Origin: Propionibacteriaceae bacterium | GTDB taxonomy: Bacteria > Actinomycetota > Actinomycetes > Propionibacteriales > Propionibacteriaceae | Length of the DNA: 64,000 nt | NCBI GenBank assembly: GCA_016717345.1 | Contig: JADKFR010000006.1 | Coordinates: 1-64,000 of the forward strand | Direction: 5' to 3' | Shown here: piece after piece, positions 51,016-60,702 of the stretch | Layout: every line of letters begins with the position of its first letter | Numbering within the stretch: position 1 is the stretch's first letter | Program-made: the position numbers and the translations under genes | Notes under the pieces: model-generated | What the model was told of the DNA's origin: nothing | The model's input: only the letters and a program-made list of their open reading frames with translations | The model's database searches: none

Positions 51016-51900
51016 TCACGATGGGTCGGTGGTGGACGGGTGGAACCGCGAGAGGATGAGGACCCCGGAGATCGCCACTCCGGCACAGAGCAGCATCAGC
51101 CACGCCGCCCCGCTGGTGATGTTGACGCCCTCACCCAGCACCGCGATCCCGTAGGCCACCCCGGCCACCGGTCCGGCGGCGTTCAGCGTGCCGACCACGA
51201 TCTCGGCAGGTCCCGCCGCATACCCCTGCTGGATCCAGATCCCCGCCAGCACGGCACCCACCGCGATCGAAGCCGCCAGGAACCAGAAGGTCGCCGAACC
51301 GAGCCAGGGCCGGGTCGTTGTGTAATGCCCGATGGCCTTCACCACTCCGGACTCGGCGCCGTAGATGACGGCCGCGGCGGCCGACCACGCCAGGCAGCGC
51401 AGCGGCAGGGGTCCGCGCGAGCCCACCAGTGCCAACAGCGCGGCGACCCCGAAGCCGACCACGGTGCCAACGACCAACCAGGTGTCGTTGAGGACGGGCG
51501 CGGGGGCCGCGTGCGCAATGGCCACCCACGCGAAAGCCGCCGTCCCTGCGACGGTCAGGGCGGTCGCCACCCACATCGGCGGCAGGATCCGCCGGGAGTG
51601 CACGCGAGCGGCCAGCAGGATCGTCCAGGGAACTGCGAGCACGCCGATCGGTTGCACCACGGTGAGCGGTGCCATCAGCAGGGCCACCACCTGAAGCCCA
51701 GCTCCCACCCCGGTGAGCAGCAAGCCCCCCAGCCACTGTGGATTGCGCAGCACCGCCACCAACTGTTTGCCACTCAGCTTGGATCCGGGCAGCTGCGCGG
51801 CCTGGTCGGCCACCGCCAGGTGCTGGACGACCGAGGCGATCGCCAGCGCGATCGAGGCCAGGACGGTCAGTACTACCGCCAGGGGAATGTTCTGGGTCAT
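51016..51900 (-). CDS. DMT-superfamily (NIPA/EamA-like) membrane protein
   Basis: 294 residues, about ten short hydrophobic helices in the drug/metabolite-transporter arrangement. IASVVQHLAVADQAAQLPG, PLTVVQPIGVLAVPWTILLAAR and the second-half AGPAEIVVGTLNAAGPVAGVAYGIAVLGEG fit the NIPA-like/EamA type. NIPA relatives move Mg2+; this is not shown here. It sits between the unassigned transporter and the SLC13-like gene, 9 bases downstream of the latter. Confidence 0.78.
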   Translation of the reverse strand: MTQNIPLAVVLTVLASIALAIASVVQHLAVADQAAQLPGSKLSGKQLVAVLRNPQWLGGLLLTGVGAGLQVVALLMAPLTVVQPIGVLAVPWTILLAARVHSRRILPPMWVATALTVAGTAAFAWVAIAHAAPAPVLNDTWLVVGTVVGFGVAALLALVGSRGPLPLRCLAWSAAAAVIYGAESGVVKAIGHYTTTRPWLGSATFWFLAASIAVGAVLAGIWIQQGYAAGPAEIVVGTLNAAGPVAGVAYGIAVLGEGVNITSGAAWLMLLCAGVAISGVLILSRFHPSTTDPS

Positions 51901-51909
51901 GGTCGCCTC

Positions 51910-53469
51910 TCAGAACCGCCAGATGAGCGGTACCCAGAGCACCGCGACAGCCAGGAACAGCACCAGCAAGGGGAGGCCCAACTTCCAGTAGTCGGTGAAG
52001 CGGTAGCCCCCGGGCTCCATCACCATCGTGTTCGCAGCCGTCGCGACCGGAGTCAGGAAGGAGGCGGCACCGGCCACGGTCAGGGCCATCAGGAAGGGCA
52101 GCACCGAGACCCCCATGTCCGTGGCGAGCGCGGTCGCGATCGGCGCCATGATCAGCACCGTCGCGGTGTTCGAAATCAGCTGACCGAGGATCATCGCCAG
52201 GGTGCAGATGGCCAACAACGCGAAGTACGGAGAGGCATCCCCCAGCAGGCGGAGCAGCCCTCCGGCGATGAGGTCGGCGGTTCCGGTCGAGATGAAAGCG
52301 GTGGAGAGCGGGATCATGCCTGCGACCAGCACCACCGTCGTCCACGAGATCGACCGGTACGCCTGGGTCGGGGTGAGCACGCGTCCCAGGATGATGGCCC
52401 CGGCGGCCAGCAGGCCGGCCACCGCGGGCGGGACGACGCCCGTGGCGAGCAGCACCACCATGGCTGCCAACACCGCGACCGCGCGCTTGGCCCCCGTGCC
52501 GAGAGGAACCGAGCGCCTCAGGTCCGCCGGATCGTCGACGACCACCACCGCGGGCCCGGCGGTGTGTTGCTCGAGGTGCTCCCAGGTGCCGCGCAGGAGC
52601 AGCGTGTCACCGGCTCGCAGCCGGACCTCGGGACCCAGGACGGGCACCCCCCCGCGCTGCAGTCCCAACACCACCAGATCACCGCTGGGGGTCGTCATGC
52701 CGGGGAACAGGTGCAGCCCGATCAGTTCGGAGCGCGGCGCGACGATGACCTCGCTGCTGCCCTGGCGGGCGCCGACCAACTCCGTGCCGGCGGGCAGGTC
52801 GTACTGTTCACGCAACAGGCGGGCGTAATCGCTGACGTCCTGCGGAAGCACGGACGGCGCCCGGCTCGGAAGCAAACGATCTCCGAACGCGACGATGAAC
52901 CCGATCGTGCCCAGCACCAGCGGCAGGCCGACCAGGGCGAACTCGAAGAACCCGAAGGAACGGGCGCCCGCCTCCTGGGCCGCCTCGCTCACGATGATGT
53001 TCACCGGAGTGCCTGTCAGCGCCAGCATCGAGCCGGCGTGGGCGGAGAAGGCCAGGGGCATCAGCATCTTGGACGGCGCGAGGCCGACCCGGATCGCCAC
53101 GACGACAACCACTGGGATCAGGGCGGCTACCGCCCCGTTGACGCTGATGAGGGCGGTAAGGACGGCGACCAGGGCGCAGATCATGACCAGCAGCTGTGTC
53201 CGCTGCGTCCCCCCGCGGCCGATCACCTGCTGACCGGCCCACGCCGTCACCCCGGTGGAGTCCAGCGCCTCGCTGACGACGAAGAGCGTTGCGATGAAGA
53301 TCACCGTCGGGTCCCCGAAACCGGCCAACGCCTGGTTCAAGGTGAGGATGCCGGTTGCCCACAGGGACAGCGCCACCCCGAGGGCCACGATCCCCATGGG
53401 GACCCGGTTGGACATGAAGGCGATCACCGCGAGGCCCAGGATGACCAGGGTCACGATGATGGGGCTCAC
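51910..53469 (-). CDS. SLC13/DASS-family transporter with TrkA-C (RCK_C) insert
   Basis: 519 residues. About eleven hydrophobic helices in two halves flank a cytosolic TrkA-C-type insert (about residues 205-300; ELIGLHLFPGMTTPSGDLVVLGLQRGG, LRAGDTLLLRGTWEHLEQ). SLC13 features include ISVNGAVAALIPVVV, SMLALTGTPVNIIVSEAA and LISNTATVLIMAPIATALA. Members carry sulfate, di- or tricarboxylates with Na+; TrkA-C inserts are usual in the bacterial SAC1-like group. GTG start, six bases downstream of a TAGGGT box. Confidence 0.87.
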   Translation of the reverse strand: MSPIIVTLVILGLAVIAFMSNRVPMGIVALGVALSLWATGILTLNQALAGFGDPTVIFIATLFVVSEALDSTGVTAWAGQQVIGRGGTQRTQLLVMICALVAVLTALISVNGAVAALIPVVVVVAIRVGLAPSKMLMPLAFSAHAGSMLALTGTPVNIIVSEAAQEAGARSFGFFEFALVGLPLVLGTIGFIVAFGDRLLPSRAPSVLPQDVSDYARLLREQYDLPAGTELVGARQGSSEVIVAPRSELIGLHLFPGMTTPSGDLVVLGLQRGGVPVLGPEVRLRAGDTLLLRGTWEHLEQHTAGPAVVVVDDPADLRRSVPLGTGAKRAVAVLAAMVVLLATGVVPPAVAGLLAAGAIILGRVLTPTQAYRSISWTTVVLVAGMIPLSTAFISTGTADLIAGGLLRLLGDASPYFALLAICTLAMILGQLISNTATVLIMAPIATALATDMGVSVLPFLMALTVAGAASFLTPVATAANTMVMEPGGYRFTDYWKLGLPLLVLFLAVAVLWVPLIWRF

Positions 53470-53475
53470 TGCTGC

Positions 53476-53481
53476 ACCCTA
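53476..53481 (-). promoter_or_regulatory. Putative -10 box (TAGGGT) of the SLC13-like gene
   Basis: On the minus strand TAGGGT is followed by GCAGCA and the GTG at 53469, the leaderless layout seen also at 13841 and 7045. It would drive the block of three transporter genes. Confidence 0.45.
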
Positions 53482-53611
53482 GCCCGGATCGCTCAGGGTG
53501 CGACGGGCCTCGCCGATGTGTCCGCATCATGGCTGCGCGGTCAGGTCATGGTCCCCCGCGATTCGTGACCGCGCTAGGGTCGATTCGTCCCGAAACGAAG
53601 GAGTGTCGGCC

Positions 53612-55117
53612 ATGGCCTCGAGCCCGAACAAGTTGATCCCCTCCACCTTCACCCCGGTGCCCGCCCTGGCCGTGGTGACCGACGTTCACGCCGTCGCTGA
53701 CCTCGACGCGCCCCTCGACGCTGAAGCGTTCCTCGTCGCCAGTGACCAGCCGCTGCCCGCCGTCCTGGCCCTGAACTGGGACGAGGTGCAGGCAGCCGGG
53801 TTCGATGGGTCAGTGGGGAGTTCCCTGATCATCCCCCGCTCCCCCGCGCCGCTGGCCCTGATCGGAATCGGTGCCTCAGCCGAGGTGACCACCGATTCGC
53901 TGCGGGACGCGGCGGCGGCAGCGGCCCGGGTGACCGCCCGCAAGGCGAGCAGGCTCGGCCTACACGTCAACGCCCCTGACCTCGACGCTGCGACGGTGGG
54001 GCAGGTGCTCACCGAGGGCGCCCTGCTCGCCCGGTACCGGTACACCGCACTGAAGGCCAAGAACAACCAGGAGCCGTTGAGCGCCCTGTTCCTGAAGTCC
54101 ACCGGTCACGAGGTGTCGGCCGTCCAGGCGGGGGTGGCTGTTGGCCTCGTCGGCGTCCGGGCCACCACGATCGCCCGCGATCTCGCCAACACCCCGCCCG
54201 GACATCTCACCGCCACCGATCTCGCCGATGTGGCGGCCACGCTCGGTGAACAGTTCGGCTTCGAGGTCGAATCCTTCGACAAGCAGCAACTCATCGACCT
54301 GGGGTGCGGCGGCATCCTGGGGGTGAACGCCGGCAGCGCCGAGGAGCCACGGATGATCGTGCTCCGGTACGCGCCCGCCGGCGAGCCGACCGGTCATCTC
54401 GGAATGGTCGGCAAGGGGATCATGTACGACTCCGGAGGCATCAGCCTCAAGCCGTCGGACCCGATGCACCTGCTGATGAAGATGGACATGGGTGGTGCGG
54501 CGGCCGTTCTGGGGGCCTTTACCGCCCTGCGCGACCTCGCCGTGCCCGCCACGGTATCCGGCTGGCTGATGTGTACCGACAACATGCCCTCAGGTTCTGC
54601 GTACAAGCTGGGAGACGTCCTCACCGCGCGGGGCGGCACCACCGTCGAGGTGAAGAACACCGATGCCGAGGGGCGCCTTGCCATGATGGACGGCCTGGTG
54701 CTGGCGAGAGAGGCGGGGGTGGACGCCATCATCGACATCGCCACCCTCACCGGGGCTGCCCTGATGGCGTTGGGCAAGTCGACCGCCGCGCTGTTCGGCA
54801 ACAACCAGGACCTGGTTGATCGGGTGCGGGACGCGGCGGCGGTGGTGGACGAACCGGTGTGGCAGTTGCCGCTGGAGAAGAAGTACCGCAAGCAGCTGGA
54901 TTCCGAGGTCGCAGACCTGTCCAACCTGGGCGGGCCCCACGCCGGGGCAACCACCGCTGCCCTGTTCCTCAACGAATTCGTCGGCGACACGGCGTGGGCC
55001 CACCTCGACATCGCGGGCACCATGCATGTCGACGCCGACGATTCCTGGCGCTCAGCGGGTGCCACCGGCTTCGGTGCCAGGCTGCTCGCCGACGTGTCCC
55101 GCCGGTTCGCCCGCTGA
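53612..55117 (+). CDS. pepA: Leucyl aminopeptidase (M17)
   Basis: 501 residues. The N-terminal domain is followed by the M17 catalytic domain, with VGKGIMYDSGGISLKPS (metal Lys/Asp), MKMDMGGAAAVLGA, DNMPSGSAYKLGD and the signature NTDAEGRLAMMDG. It removes N-terminal residues from peptides, using two metal ions, in the cytoplasm. The ATG at 53612 has a GAAGGAG site; longer starts are not supported. Its start faces away from the transporter block. Confidence 0.94.
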   Translation: MASSPNKLIPSTFTPVPALAVVTDVHAVADLDAPLDAEAFLVASDQPLPAVLALNWDEVQAAGFDGSVGSSLIIPRSPAPLALIGIGASAEVTTDSLRDAAAAAARVTARKASRLGLHVNAPDLDAATVGQVLTEGALLARYRYTALKAKNNQEPLSALFLKSTGHEVSAVQAGVAVGLVGVRATTIARDLANTPPGHLTATDLADVAATLGEQFGFEVESFDKQQLIDLGCGGILGVNAGSAEEPRMIVLRYAPAGEPTGHLGMVGKGIMYDSGGISLKPSDPMHLLMKMDMGGAAAVLGAFTALRDLAVPATVSGWLMCTDNMPSGSAYKLGDVLTARGGTTVEVKNTDAEGRLAMMDGLVLAREAGVDAIIDIATLTGAALMALGKSTAALFGNNQDLVDRVRDAAAVVDEPVWQLPLEKKYRKQLDSEVADLSNLGGPHAGATTAALFLNEFVGDTAWAHLDIAGTMHVDADDSWRSAGATGFGARLLADVSRRFAR

Positions 55118-55217
55118 CTCGAGGGCGTCGCCCGGACCTCGGCCCGCGCGACGCCCTTGACAGCAGGCGGGAGCCGGCGATTGCCGTGGGATGGGTGGGA
55201 TGTGGTGTGATGGCGCG

Positions 55218-56516
55218 GTGTCCGCGTCGCAAGCACGGGTCGATTACCCCGTCCACACCAGGCAACTCTCCAATGGATTGGTGGTCGTTGTCAGCCCCGA
55301 TCACAGTGTTCCGATCGTCGCGGTGAACCTGTGGTACGACGTGGGTTCCCGGGATGAACGTCCGGGCCAGGCCGGGTGGGCCCACCTGTTCGAGCACCTG
55401 ATGTTCCAGGGTTCGGCGAACGTGGCATCCGGAGAACACCTCAACGCGCTGCAGAACGTGGGGGGTTCGGTCAACGCCACCACCTCGTTCGATCGCACGA
55501 ACTACTTCGAAACGGTTCCGGTCGGAGCGCTCGATCTGGCGTTGTGGATGGAGGCCGACCGGCTCGCCACACTGGCGGACCACCTGGACGAGGCCAACCT
55601 CGACACCCAGCGTGAGGTGGTCAAGGAAGAGAAGCGACAGCGTTACGACAACGTCCCGTACGGGCATGTCATGCCGCAGCTGCTGGAACTGCTCTTCCCC
55701 GCCGGCCATCCGTACGCCCATTCGACGATCGGCTCGATGGCCGACCTCGATGCGGCCACGCCCGAGACTGCCCAGGCGTTCTTCGCCCGGCATTACCGTG
55801 CCGACAACGCGGTCCTCACCCTGGTCGGCGACATCTCCCCCAAGGAAGGGTTCAAGAAGGCGGAGCGCTACTTCGGCTGGATCCCGGGATGGAACCGCCG
55901 TCAGCGCCCCGCCGCGGCTGCCCTGCCCGCACTGGCAGAGCCCCAGCGCCACGACGTGTGGAGTGCGGTCCCCGCGGACGCGGTCTATCTGGCCTGGCGG
56001 CTCCCGGAACGGGACACAACCCCCTTCGACGCGGCCGACCTGGCTCTGGCCGTCCTTGGCCAGGGCCAGGCCTCGCGGCTCCATCTGGGCCTGGTGCGTG
56101 GACGGCAGGTGGCCGCGGGCGCCTCGGCAGCGGGCCTCGGGCTGATCGGCGGCAACTCCGTCGGCTACGCCATGGCACGCGGGCTTCCCACGGTGGGGAC
56201 GGCAGCCCTCGAAGCGGCGCTGCGCGAGGAGGTCGCCCGACTGGCCAATGAGGGGCCGAGTGAGGCCGAGGTCGATCGCGCAAAGGTCCAGTACTCGCGG
56301 GAGTGGCTCAGCGAACTGTCACAATTCGATGCTCGCGCTGATGAACTGAGTGCTTTCGCGACCCTGCACCGCGATCCGGAACGGGTCAATCGACGCCTCT
56401 TTGAGATCATGCGACTCGGGGTCGACGACGTGGCAGCCGCTGCCAGCGCCTGGCTGGCTGCCGACTCCGCGGCGTCGCTGTGCTACCACCAGGAGGTCAC
56501 CGATGCGTCGACATGA
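55218..56516 (+). CDS. M16-family zinc peptidase, catalytic subunit
   Basis: 432 residues from the GTG at 55218. M16 metal motif HLFEH is at 56-60 and the distant Glu lies in TQREVVKEEKRQR. LWYDVGSRDE, LMFQGSANVASGEH, NATTSFDRTNYFETVP and the AHSTIGSMADLDAAT segment are typical. M16B peptidases work as pairs of half-size subunits. The following gene, which overlaps this one by 14 bases, encodes the second subunit. No signal peptide is visible. Confidence 0.9.
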   Translation: MSASQARVDYPVHTRQLSNGLVVVVSPDHSVPIVAVNLWYDVGSRDERPGQAGWAHLFEHLMFQGSANVASGEHLNALQNVGGSVNATTSFDRTNYFETVPVGALDLALWMEADRLATLADHLDEANLDTQREVVKEEKRQRYDNVPYGHVMPQLLELLFPAGHPYAHSTIGSMADLDAATPETAQAFFARHYRADNAVLTLVGDISPKEGFKKAERYFGWIPGWNRRQRPAAAALPALAEPQRHDVWSAVPADAVYLAWRLPERDTTPFDAADLALAVLGQGQASRLHLGLVRGRQVAAGASAAGLGLIGGNSVGYAMARGLPTVGTAALEAALREEVARLANEGPSEAEVDRAKVQYSREWLSELSQFDARADELSAFATLHRDPERVNRRLFEIMRLGVDDVAAAASAWLAADSAASLCYHQEVTDAST

Positions 56517-57837
56517 GCTTCGCCCGGACGTCACCGCGCCCCGCCGGTGGTACTTTCCTGAGGCGGCCCGGCACTACCTCGACTCCGGTCTCCAGGTCAT
56601 GGCCTTTCACCGGCCCGGCCAGCACATCGCCTCCGTCGGTCTGGTCATCGACACCCCGTTGACGCTGGAGCGCCACGACATCGAGGGTGTGGCGACCTTG
56701 GTCTGCCATTGCCTCGATGAGGGGACGACCAGCCATCCGGGCACCTCCTTCACCATGGCGTTGGAGGACCTGGGAGCCGTGATGGGCGGTTCGGTCGACC
56801 ACGCGGCGACGAGGCTGTTCCTTGAGGTTCCCGTGCCCCAGTTGGGCGCCGCCCTGGGGCTGTTGGCCGAAGCCGTCACCCAGCCCACGCTCGCACCCGA
56901 GGACGTGAGCCGGCATCGCGCGCTCCGCCTGGCCCAGATCGACCAACTCATGGCCAATTCCGCGCAGCGGGCGGCCATTGAGTTCCGGAAGGCGGTCGTG
57001 GAGCGACGCTGCAGAGCGTCGCGCATGGCCGGCGGTACCGCTACAGGGGTGGCCGCCGTGAGCGTGGAGGACGTCCGCGACTTTCACGCCCGCTACTACC
57101 GACCCTCCGGTGCCACGCTGGTCTTGTGCGGCGACTTCACCGCCGACCCGTTCACGCTCGCCGAGGCCGCGTTCGCCGGCTGGGCCGGGGAGGCCGCCCA
57201 GGGAATCGTCCACCAGTCTCCAGCGCCTCGGGCGCCGCGGGCCAGGCTGGTCAACCGGCCAGGGGCAGTGCAGGCGGACGTACGACTCGGTGGCTTCGGG
57301 ATAGACCGCGGGGACCCGACGTGGGCCGACCTGCAGGTGGCGTGTCACGCTGTCGGTGGCGCCTTCCTGAGCCGTCTGAACCGGGTCCTGCGCGAGGAGA
57401 AGGCCTTCACCTATGGGGTCCACCTTGTCAACCATGCGATGCGCGACGGGGGGCTGCTCGCCGCGCAGGGCTCCTTCCGCACCGACGTGACCGTGGAAGC
57501 GATCAGCCTGGCCAGCGGGCTCCTGGATCTCACTGCCCACCCGCTGACGGCCGACGAGGTCTCCCACGCCGTGGGCTACACGCTGGGCAGCTCACCACTC
57601 CGCTACTCGACCGCACAAGGGGTCACGGACCGGGTCACCACCCTGGTCGCGAACGGCCTGAGCGCGGAGTTCATCAACTCCTCCACCGAGGCCCTCGAGC
57701 ACGTCACCCCCGCCTCTGCGACCAGGTCGCTGATGGACCTGCTGCCCCCGGACCGCCGGACGCTCGTCGTCGTCGGCGATGCCGAAGCCCTCGCCGGGCC
57801 GTTGCGGGACGCGGGGTGGGACATCGACGTCCGCTGA
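56503..57837 (+). CDS. M16-family peptidase, non-catalytic partner subunit
   Basis: 444 residues from the ATG at 56503 with AGGAGG at 56491-56496. It has the M16 fold (YLDSGLQVMAFHRPGQHIASVGLVI, SVEDVRDFHARYYRPSGATLVLCGDF) but the zinc motif is lost: where HxxEH should be there is CHCLDEG. The glycine-rich and Arg-Tyr features for substrate binding are in the second half (FLSRLNRVLREEKAFTYGVH). It is thus the inactive half of an M16B heterodimer, as in many bacterial pairs. Confidence 0.9.
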   Translation: MRRHELRPDVTAPRRWYFPEAARHYLDSGLQVMAFHRPGQHIASVGLVIDTPLTLERHDIEGVATLVCHCLDEGTTSHPGTSFTMALEDLGAVMGGSVDHAATRLFLEVPVPQLGAALGLLAEAVTQPTLAPEDVSRHRALRLAQIDQLMANSAQRAAIEFRKAVVERRCRASRMAGGTATGVAAVSVEDVRDFHARYYRPSGATLVLCGDFTADPFTLAEAAFAGWAGEAAQGIVHQSPAPRAPRARLVNRPGAVQADVRLGGFGIDRGDPTWADLQVACHAVGGAFLSRLNRVLREEKAFTYGVHLVNHAMRDGGLLAAQGSFRTDVTVEAISLASGLLDLTAHPLTADEVSHAVGYTLGSSPLRYSTAQGVTDRVTTLVANGLSAEFINSSTEALEHVTPASATRSLMDLLPPDRRTLVVVGDAEALAGPLRDAGWDIDVR

Positions 57838-57846
57838 GTCTCTCGA

Positions 57847-60675
57847 TCAGCCGTTGAGCTTGGCCAACGCCTCCCGCAGCGCCGCGCGGGCAACCTGCAC
57901 CTGCTTCTGGTACTCCCCCAGATCGCCGCTACTGAGGGCCTTGTCAGCAGCGGTAAAGGCATCCTGTGCCTGCTGCATCAAGGCGGCGGCCGCCTGCTTG
58001 GCATCGGTCGGCGTGGTCGGCGTGGTCGGCGTCGTCGGGGAGGTGGGGGTGCTCGGCGGCGTCGTCGGACCTTCCCCGGTGTTCGCTCCGGCATCGCCCT
58101 GGAACGCCTTGTCGAGTGCCTCCTGGAGGGTCTTGCCGATGCCCACGCTCTGGCCGAACCGGACGATCACATAGGTCAGTGCGGGGTAGGAACCAGTACT
58201 TCCAGAACGCTGGGCGTACACCGGTAGGACGTAGAGCAAACCACTTCCCATCGGGAGCGTCAGCAGGTTGCCGTACGTGGCGGCCGCGGACCCCTGGTTC
58301 AGGAAGTTCCGCAGCACCTGCGCCACCTCCCCGTCTGTCGTCATCGCGTTGAAGGTCTGGCCCGGTCCGTCGATCTGGTGAGTGTCCGACATCCGCAGGA
58401 CCCGGAGCTTCCCATAGTCGGGGCTGGTTGCCTCGGCCACCACTGACAGGTAGCTGGCGAGGTTGGACCGTCCCTTGGGCACGAAGACCGACGTCTGGCT
58501 GAAGACCGGGTCGGGGTCCCCGGGCCACTTGATCGACAGGTAGTACGGCGGTTCCTTGGCGTCGGTCGGCTGCTTGACCGGATCCACCGGCACCTGCCAC
58601 AGGTCGGACTGCTGGTACCAACTGGCCGGGTTGGTCATGTGGTAGCGGCCAAGGATCTCCCGCTGCACCTTGAACATGTCCTCGGGGTAGCGCAGGTGCG
58701 CTGCCAGGTCCGGGCTGATCTCGCTGCGCGGCTTCACCGTTCCCGGAAACACCTTCGCGTACGTCTGCAGGATCGGATCGGTGTCGTCCCAGCCGTACAG
58801 CGTGACGCCGCCGTTCGTCGCGTCGACGACGGCCTTCACCGAGTTGCGCAGATAGTTGACCTGCTGTTCGGTTTGGAGGCGGGACTGGGTGTCCGAGGTG
58901 GTGCTCCGCAGCGAGACCAGCTGGCTGTCGGGGTAACTGGCACTGGTCGTGTAGCCATCCACGATCCAGACCAGGCGCCCGTCCACCACGGCCGGGTAGA
59001 TGTTCTGGTCGAGGGTCAGCCACGGCGCCACCTGCTCCACCCGCTCCTTGGGGGTGCGCTGGTAGAGCAGTTGCGAGGCAGAATTCACCCGATCGGACAG
59101 CACGAGGTTGAGATCCATGAAGTGGGCCGCATACAGCAGCCGCGTGAACATGTCCCCGATCGGGACACCGCCCGAGCCTGCGTAGGTGTTGTGGGTCTCC
59201 CCGCCGCTGGGCGTGTCGAGTTCGATCGGCTCCTGACCCGCCTCGCGTCCCACGATGGCGAACTGGTTGCTCAACTCGCCGAAGTAGATCCGTCCCTCGT
59301 AGTCGCCGAGCGCACCCTCGGGAGGCAGGTCGCGCTCGATCCATTCGGGCTGGCCGTCGGATTGGCGTCGGTTCCCGTAGGCGGCCACCAACCCGTAACC
59401 GTGGGTGTAGACGGTGTGGATGTTGTTCCAGTTCTGGTCCGGCAGACCGGCGATGTTCATCTCCCGGGCCGCGACCACGGCGTCGGTCTCCACCCCCTTG
59501 ATGACGTAGCGGTCCACGTCCAACAGGTCAGGGAACGCGTAGTAGCCACGCACCTGCTGCAACTGTTCGAAGGTCTGGCTGACCACGGCAGGGTCGATCA
59601 GCCGGATTCCCGGGAGGGCCTCGGCGTCCTCCTTCAGCTGACCCGGCCTGACATCGGTGACCGCCTCATACTCCTTGATGTCGACATCGCCGATCTTGAA
59701 GGCTGTCCGCGTCGCATCGATGTGGGCCTTGATGTAGCTGCTCTCCTTGTCGGGCTCGTTGGGCCGGACCTGGAACGACTGCACGACAACCGGGTAGATC
59801 GCCTGGAGTAGCAGGGCGGAGACCATCATCAGGACCAGGCCCGTGATCGGCAGCACCCACCGGCCGAGGAACGCGTTGACGAAGAAGAGGGCCGCGCAGA
59901 TGAAAGCAATGATCGCCATGACCAACTTCGCCGTCAGTCGGGCGTTGTCGTCGGTGTAATGCAGGCCGGTGAAGAGCGTCCCCGCGCTCACCAGGTAGGC
60001 GTACCGGTCGACCAGGGTCTGGAGGCCGTACGCCACGAGCAGGAAGCCCGCCAGCACTGACAGGTGCGCCCCGGCCGGGGTCCGTCCTGGACGTTGACCC
60101 GCCCGGCCCACACTCAGCGCGCCGGTGGTGAAATGGACGGCAGCGGCGGCGAGCAGGGAGAAGAACAGGGCGCTCATCACGAACCCGAGAGCCTCACGCC
60201 AGATCGGCATTTCGAAGACGTAGAACCCGGCATCCAGACCGAAATAGGCGTCCGCCTGACCGAACGGGGTGCGATTCAGCCAGGCCAGCCACGGCAGTGC
60301 CTGGCCGGCTGCCGACATCCCAGCGATCACGCCGAAGAAGCCGGACGGGATCGCGATCCCCAGCAGCAGGTTCGAGGCCAGGAGATCGCGATAGCGATCG
60401 AGCACGGCGCTCTGGCCGGTACGGCGATGGATCGGCGCCATCCGGAAGGCGAGCCACATGTTGAGCGCCACGCTGCCGGCCATCAGCACGAAGAAGACCA
60501 CGAACAGGATCACCTCGGCCACCAGCTGGGTGGTGAAGACGGCTGGGAAGGTCACCGAATCGAACCACAGCTTCTGCGTCCAGAACTCGGTGAAGATCAG
60601 AAAGGCCACCATGAGTGCACCAGCAACCAGCAGGGTGGGAAGCAGCGGCCCGCGGCGGGCCAGCGTTGTCGGCAC
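57847..60675 (-). CDS. UPF0182 family membrane protein
   Basis: 942 residues. Seven or so hydrophobic helices lie in the first 310 residues (FWTQKLWFDSVTFPAVFTTQL is the UPF0182 start motif). A large extracytoplasmic domain of about 530 residues follows (RGYYAFPDLLDVDRYVI, GYGLVAAYGN, DMFTRLLYAAHFMDLNLVLS). The tail after residue about 860 has a Thr-Pro spacer and a small helical region (DAKQAAAALMQQAQDAFTAADKALSSGD). Mycobacterial counterpart is Rv3193c. Function unknown. The GTG start has GAGGAG upstream; the tail is coded by 9-base tandem repeats. Confidence 0.92.
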   Translation of the reverse strand: MPTTLARRGPLLPTLLVAGALMVAFLIFTEFWTQKLWFDSVTFPAVFTTQLVAEVILFVVFFVLMAGSVALNMWLAFRMAPIHRRTGQSAVLDRYRDLLASNLLLGIAIPSGFFGVIAGMSAAGQALPWLAWLNRTPFGQADAYFGLDAGFYVFEMPIWREALGFVMSALFFSLLAAAAVHFTTGALSVGRAGQRPGRTPAGAHLSVLAGFLLVAYGLQTLVDRYAYLVSAGTLFTGLHYTDDNARLTAKLVMAIIAFICAALFFVNAFLGRWVLPITGLVLMMVSALLLQAIYPVVVQSFQVRPNEPDKESSYIKAHIDATRTAFKIGDVDIKEYEAVTDVRPGQLKEDAEALPGIRLIDPAVVSQTFEQLQQVRGYYAFPDLLDVDRYVIKGVETDAVVAAREMNIAGLPDQNWNNIHTVYTHGYGLVAAYGNRRQSDGQPEWIERDLPPEGALGDYEGRIYFGELSNQFAIVGREAGQEPIELDTPSGGETHNTYAGSGGVPIGDMFTRLLYAAHFMDLNLVLSDRVNSASQLLYQRTPKERVEQVAPWLTLDQNIYPAVVDGRLVWIVDGYTTSASYPDSQLVSLRSTTSDTQSRLQTEQQVNYLRNSVKAVVDATNGGVTLYGWDDTDPILQTYAKVFPGTVKPRSEISPDLAAHLRYPEDMFKVQREILGRYHMTNPASWYQQSDLWQVPVDPVKQPTDAKEPPYYLSIKWPGDPDPVFSQTSVFVPKGRSNLASYLSVVAEATSPDYGKLRVLRMSDTHQIDGPGQTFNAMTTDGEVAQVLRNFLNQGSAAATYGNLLTLPMGSGLLYVLPVYAQRSGSTGSYPALTYVIVRFGQSVGIGKTLQEALDKAFQGDAGANTGEGPTTPPSTPTSPTTPTTPTTPTDAKQAAAALMQQAQDAFTAADKALSSGDLGEYQKQVQVARAALREALAKLNG
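58006..58032 (+). repeat. Three perfect 9-base tandem repeats in the UPF0182 tail
   Basis: GGTCGGCGT occurs three times in direct succession (58006-58032). On the minus strand it codes for the Thr-Pro spacer of the UPF0182 tail (TPTTPTTPT). Copy number could vary between strains by slippage without breaking the frame. Confidence 0.7.
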
Positions 60676-60702
60676 GTGTTCTCCTCGTACAACTTGGGAA
60701 GG

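Noticed and set aside
51007..53568. Long open frame (853 codons) antisense to two transporter genes
   Set aside because: Composition is extremely rich in His, Arg, Gln and Gly, and the opposite strand encodes clear membrane proteins.
58006..58070. Short direct repeats in the UPF0182 tail as a possible CRISPR or mobile repeat
   Set aside because: They are in-frame 9-base tandem units coding for a Thr-Pro spacer, without spacers or flanking cas genes.
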